Positions 61,974-64,000 of a DNA stretch of 64,000 nucleotides are shown here, piece by piece (the stretch's first letter is position 1; each line of letters begins with the position of its first letter). The stretch spans positions 97,138 to 161,137 of the forward strand of contig JADLDO010000006.1 of the NCBI GenBank assembly GCA_020846635.1, in the 5' to 3' direction. The translations under genes were made by a program, and so were the position numbers. Origin of the DNA: Caldilineaceae bacterium. Its GTDB lineage: Bacteria; Chloroflexota; Anaerolineae; Caldilineales; Caldilineaceae. The notes below the pieces were generated by a model. It was not told where the DNA came from. It saw only the letters and a list, made by a program, of their open reading frames with translations, and made no database searches.

Positions 61974-62054
61974 TTCTCGCTCAGAGGCGCGGAGACGCGG
62001 AGGAAAGAAACAAAGGGCTTTGCACCTCTGCGTCTCCGCGTCTCTGGGCGAGAA
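61974..62054. repeat. AGAGACGC-type intergenic palindromic repeat, copy 2
   Basis: An 81-bp near-palindrome. TTCTCGCTCAGAG at the left pairs with CTCTGGGCGAGAA at the right, and GCGGAGACGCGG with CTGCGTCTCCGCG inside. It sits between two convergent genes, where it could also act as a terminator. Related in design to the copy at 54189. Confidence 0.75.
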
Positions 62055-62083
62055 AATCTCTCCCTCTCTGCGCGAGATCTTTG

Positions 62084-62878
62084 TTAGCTGTTGCGCTGGC
62101 GGACTACTTCGTACAGCAGTAGCGCGGCGGCGACAGCAACGTTTAGTGAGTTGATCTGCCCGCACATGGGCAGTTTTACACTGATATCAGCCCCACACAA
62201 CCACTCTTGGCTAAGTCCCTGCTGCTCGTTCCCAACGGCAATGGCGACAGGGCCGCGCATCTCTACATTGGTGTAGAGCGTTTCGGCTTGCGGCGTTGCG
62301 GCCAACATCAAGACCCCATGCGCTCGGCACCACTGGATCGCTTGTTTCGGGCCGGCTGCCAGGAGGGGGAGCGTAAAGAAGGTGCCGACGCTGGCGCGCA
62401 GCACATCGGGGTTGAAGATGTCCACCTGGGGATCGCACACAATGAGCGCATCCGCACCGGCTCCATCTGCGGAGCGGATGATCGCGCCCAGGTTGGATGG
62501 TTTCTCAATGGCCTCTGCGACCAGAAAGAAGCCGCATGGCCGCGGCCGGTAGCCCGCCAGCGTGTGGCGAACTTGCGGCGCGAGGGCAAGCAGCCCGTCT
62601 GGTCTTGGCGCGGTTGTCATTTTGCGAAAGGGTTCGGTTGACACCTCCAGCAGTGTCACACCGGCTTGCTCGGCGTCGCGCAGCAAATCAGGCTCCTGCT
62701 GACCATAGAATAACTCTGGGCAGTAGTAGAGCGTGTGCAGGGGGTAACGATTTTGCATCGCGCGAAGAATGGCACGATAGCCTTCGATCACCATCTTCTG
62801 TTGACGGTCTCGCTCTTTTCGCTGCTGCAATTTCACGCAATTTTTGATATGTGGGTTTTGTAGGCTTGTGATACGCAT
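62084..62878 (-). CDS. TrmH/SpoU-family RNA methyltransferase
   Basis: A 264-aa 2'-O-ribose methyltransferase of the SPOUT class. The knotted C-terminal domain shows its three motifs: AIEKPSNLGAIIRSADGAGA, IAVGNEQQGLSQEW and LPMCGQINSLNVAVAAALLL. The N-terminal part (ITSLQNPHIKNCVKLQQRKE) is the substrate-binding domain of the RlmB/TsnR type. The target RNA position cannot be told from the sequence. Confidence 0.94.
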   Translation of the reverse strand: MRITSLQNPHIKNCVKLQQRKERDRQQKMVIEGYRAILRAMQNRYPLHTLYYCPELFYGQQEPDLLRDAEQAGVTLLEVSTEPFRKMTTAPRPDGLLALAPQVRHTLAGYRPRPCGFFLVAEAIEKPSNLGAIIRSADGAGADALIVCDPQVDIFNPDVLRASVGTFFTLPLLAAGPKQAIQWCRAHGVLMLAATPQAETLYTNVEMRGPVAIAVGNEQQGLSQEWLCGADISVKLPMCGQINSLNVAVAAALLLYEVVRQRNS

Positions 62879-62928
62879 CGTTGCGCCCTATCTCTAAGGT
62901 ACTCAGTTCTAAAAGAAAGCTCAACAAC

Positions 62929-62957
62929 AAAAGGGCCAGGGAGATCATTCCCACGGC
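62929..62957. terminator. Possible bidirectional terminator hairpin
   Basis: GGCC-A-GGGA pairs with TCCC-AC-GGCC, with A-rich sequence on the left and TTT on the right. Confidence 0.4.
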
Positions 62958-62998
62958 CTTTGCTGCTGATTGGTCCCGAACGGTGAAGCAAGCAGGAT

Positions 62999-63035
62999 CA
63001 AAAAAGCCGTGGACGAGAGGAATCTGTCCACGGCT
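62999..63035 (-). terminator. Minus-strand intrinsic terminator with no gene upstream
   Basis: 10-bp perfect stem AGCCGTGGAC (63005-63014) with GTCCACGGCT (63026-63035). On the minus strand it is followed by a run of six T. No minus-strand gene was found to its right. Confidence 0.65.
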
Positions 63036-63408
63036 ACGAGTCGAAAGCTACGTTAGGTTAACATAACTTGACTGGCGCAGGGCACACTCCTCCTAAGGTC
63101 AAGGAGCGGCCTCCAACGGGAGAACTATATCTTGTAGAGAAAGAGATAATTTCAGTCATAGTTGCAAAATTTGGAACGGTACAAATGCTCAAATTGCAGA
63201 ATAGCAGAATCTAGAGCGGCTGTCAATGCAAATTTTTCTCTCTGTTCTTGCCAGCCCGCCATTTCAAATAGGCAAGTCTATAAAATAGAGGGAGAAATGA
63301 GGTTTGGCTTTTGTGAAGCAAGGGCTAATCCAATGATTGGAAGAAGATATTGACCTCAGTTAAACTGATGACAGACACTGTTACAACACAATGAGGAGGC
63401 TTCTCGAT

Positions 63409-63882
63409 ATGCGGCCTAGACAACCAACGTTGTTCTCGCCAGAATCTGTCAGAAATTTTAATTTTCCATTTCCATCAACGCGATATCAAGGCAGTAAGCG
63501 AGTGCTCGCTGATTGGATTTGGGAGAATGTATGCGACATGAAATTTGACACTGTGCTCGATGTATTTGGAGGCACAGGCGTCGTTAGTTATATGTTTAAG
63601 AATGCCAGCAAGCAAGTGACATACAACGACCACCTGCGATTTAATTGGTTTATTGGCCGAGCATTAATTGAGAATCATGACGTGCAATTAACGGATTCAG
63701 ATATGGAATTGATTCTACAGTCGCATGAGGTAATCTATCCAGATATTATCAAAACTACGTTCGGAAGTATTTACTATACAGACGAAGAAAATGCTTGGCT
63801 TGATCGAGCCATCTTCAACATTAATCATTTTCTAGCAGACCCATATAAACAAGCCTTAGCCTTCTTTTCATTATGTCAGTAG
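63409..63882 (+). pseudogene. D12-class DNA adenine methylase, truncated by an insertion element
   Basis: The N-terminal 155 or so residues of an adenine-specific DNA methyltransferase of the Dam/D12 class. The SAM-binding motif is DVFGGTGVVSYMFK, preceded by the STRYQGSKR block, and YNDH follows. The catalytic D/N-P-P-Y motif and the rest of the protein are missing. The native frame reaches LAFFSL at 63873. The last two codons (Cys, Gln) and the stop come from the incoming element. GAGGAGG lies 9 nt before the ATG at 63409. It is a candidate restriction-modification component, now inactive unless rescued. Confidence 0.75.
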
Positions 63883-64000
63883 CGGGTGATAAAGTACTGT
63901 AAATCGCGGAATGAGAAGTCCTCTAAACGTCGCATAGAATGTACCTTGAGAAAGGGGTACAACTATGCTAAGCCAAGAGGACTTCATCATGATTAAAGCA
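63874..64000 (+). mobile_element. Left end of an IS21-family insertion sequence (continues beyond window)
   Basis: The methylase frame is lost exactly where a TGT begins (63874), as expected for IS21-type ends starting with TG. An istA-like gene starts 91 bp inside. Only 127 bp is visible, so the element boundary and its target duplication cannot be checked here. Confidence 0.6.
63965..64000 (+). CDS. istA: IS21-family transposase IstA (first 12 codons)
   Basis: A partial CDS running off the window end. It encodes MLSQEDFIMIKA, which matches the common start of IS21-family IstA proteins (MLSQEDF followed by the first helix of the HTH). AAAGGGG is suitably placed upstream of the ATG. The assignment rests on 12 residues recognised from memory, so it is probable, not certain. 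Confidence 0.6.
   Translation, partial: MLSQEDFIMIKA

Larger units (their letters stand above)
62879..63408. other. Intergenic region with two hairpins and methylase leader
   Basis: 530 bp without a recognised gene. It contains a bidirectional-looking hairpin at 62929-62957 and a minus-strand terminator at 62999-63035. The 63040-63390 part is AT-richer than the rest of the window. No RNA gene recognised. Confidence 0.5.

Noticed and set aside
1..64000. Search for CRISPR arrays, tRNA, rRNA, phage or defence islands
   Set aside because: No regularly spaced repeats, cloverleaf or rRNA signatures, phage genes or nuclease/helicase clusters were seen; the only possible defence component is the broken methylase at 63409.

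Overview
The window looks like chromosomal DNA of a Chloroflexota bacterium, most likely the Caldilineales/Anaerolineae side of the phylum. This is an inference from style, not a computed placement. The signs are moderate-to-high GC, many binding-protein-dependent importers with Ala/Pro-rich lipoprotein linkers, Pro-Thr-Ala-Thr-Pro spacer repeats in a RodZ-like protein, a secreted beta-helix/DUF11 protein ending in a YLP-type tail, and little operon continuity outside transport cassettes. No rRNA, tRNA, CRISPR array or phage module was seen.

Layout. 1-2718 is the C-terminal part of rpoC, closed by a 17-bp-stem terminator. 2853-9366 carries housekeeping and single genes: a serine hydrolase lacking its usual catalytic lysine, a double GNAT acetyltransferase, a cell-wall amidase, a RodZ-like HTH membrane protein, a RibD-C reductase and peptide deformylase. 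9654-12890 is a large secreted beta-helix/DUF11 protein. 13138-25381 reads as one sugar-catabolic locus. It has a promoter with a perfect 21-bp palindromic operator, FAH-family hydrolase, NAD-dependent epimerase/dehydrogenase, aldo/keto reductase of the fucose-dehydrogenase type, FadR-type regulator, a CUT1 importer with two near-duplicate binding proteins, an unrecognised 643-aa protein and a COG3618 lactonase. The set matches the non-phosphorylative L-fucose/L-rhamnose-type route. 25529-31952 is a complete peptide-type ABC importer with two ATPases. 31982-35559 is a second CUT1 importer without ATPase. 35890-40933 is an M24 peptidase with a peptide-type importer without ATPase.

41102-47995 holds single metabolic enzymes: SMP-30 lactonase, Gfo/Idh/MocA oxidoreductase, phytanoyl-CoA-type dioxygenase, C45 peptidase behind a fragment of a DUF433 gene, sugar isomerase, SDR and methyltransferase. 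48140-52388 (minus) holds an alpha/beta hydrolase, ferritin-like protein, DNA-deoxyinosine glycosylase and M81 peptidase. 52823-55954 is a dehydratase-aldolase-SDR set that could supply the dehydratase and aldolase steps of acid-sugar degradation. 55977-59604 (minus) has a DUF5060/DUF4038 glycoside hydrolase and a membrane-anchored quinoprotein sugar dehydrogenase with a fused cytochrome c domain. 60111-62878 has another Gfo/Idh/MocA enzyme, an RraA-like aldolase and a SpoU/TrmH methyltransferase. The right edge is a D12-class DNA adenine methylase cut off after about 155 codons by what looks like the left end of an IS21-family element.

Taken together, the window is mostly a scavenging region: secreted or anchored carbohydrate-active proteins, four importers, and a set of lactonases, dehydratases, dehydrogenases and aldolases that would convert deoxy- or acid sugars to central metabolites. 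Non-coding structure is also notable. A family of intergenic hairpins shares the stem CCCTCCCGGAAGC, two copies of an AGAGACGC-type palindromic repeat occur, three 13-bp tandem repeats lie in the leader of the enolase-superfamily gene, and a perfect TGTGA-N6-TCACA site lies in a divergent promoter region. I found no clear defence system or unknown multi-gene machine. The best candidates for something undescribed are the fucose-like locus with its unrecognised 643-aa protein and the lysine-less serine hydrolase.
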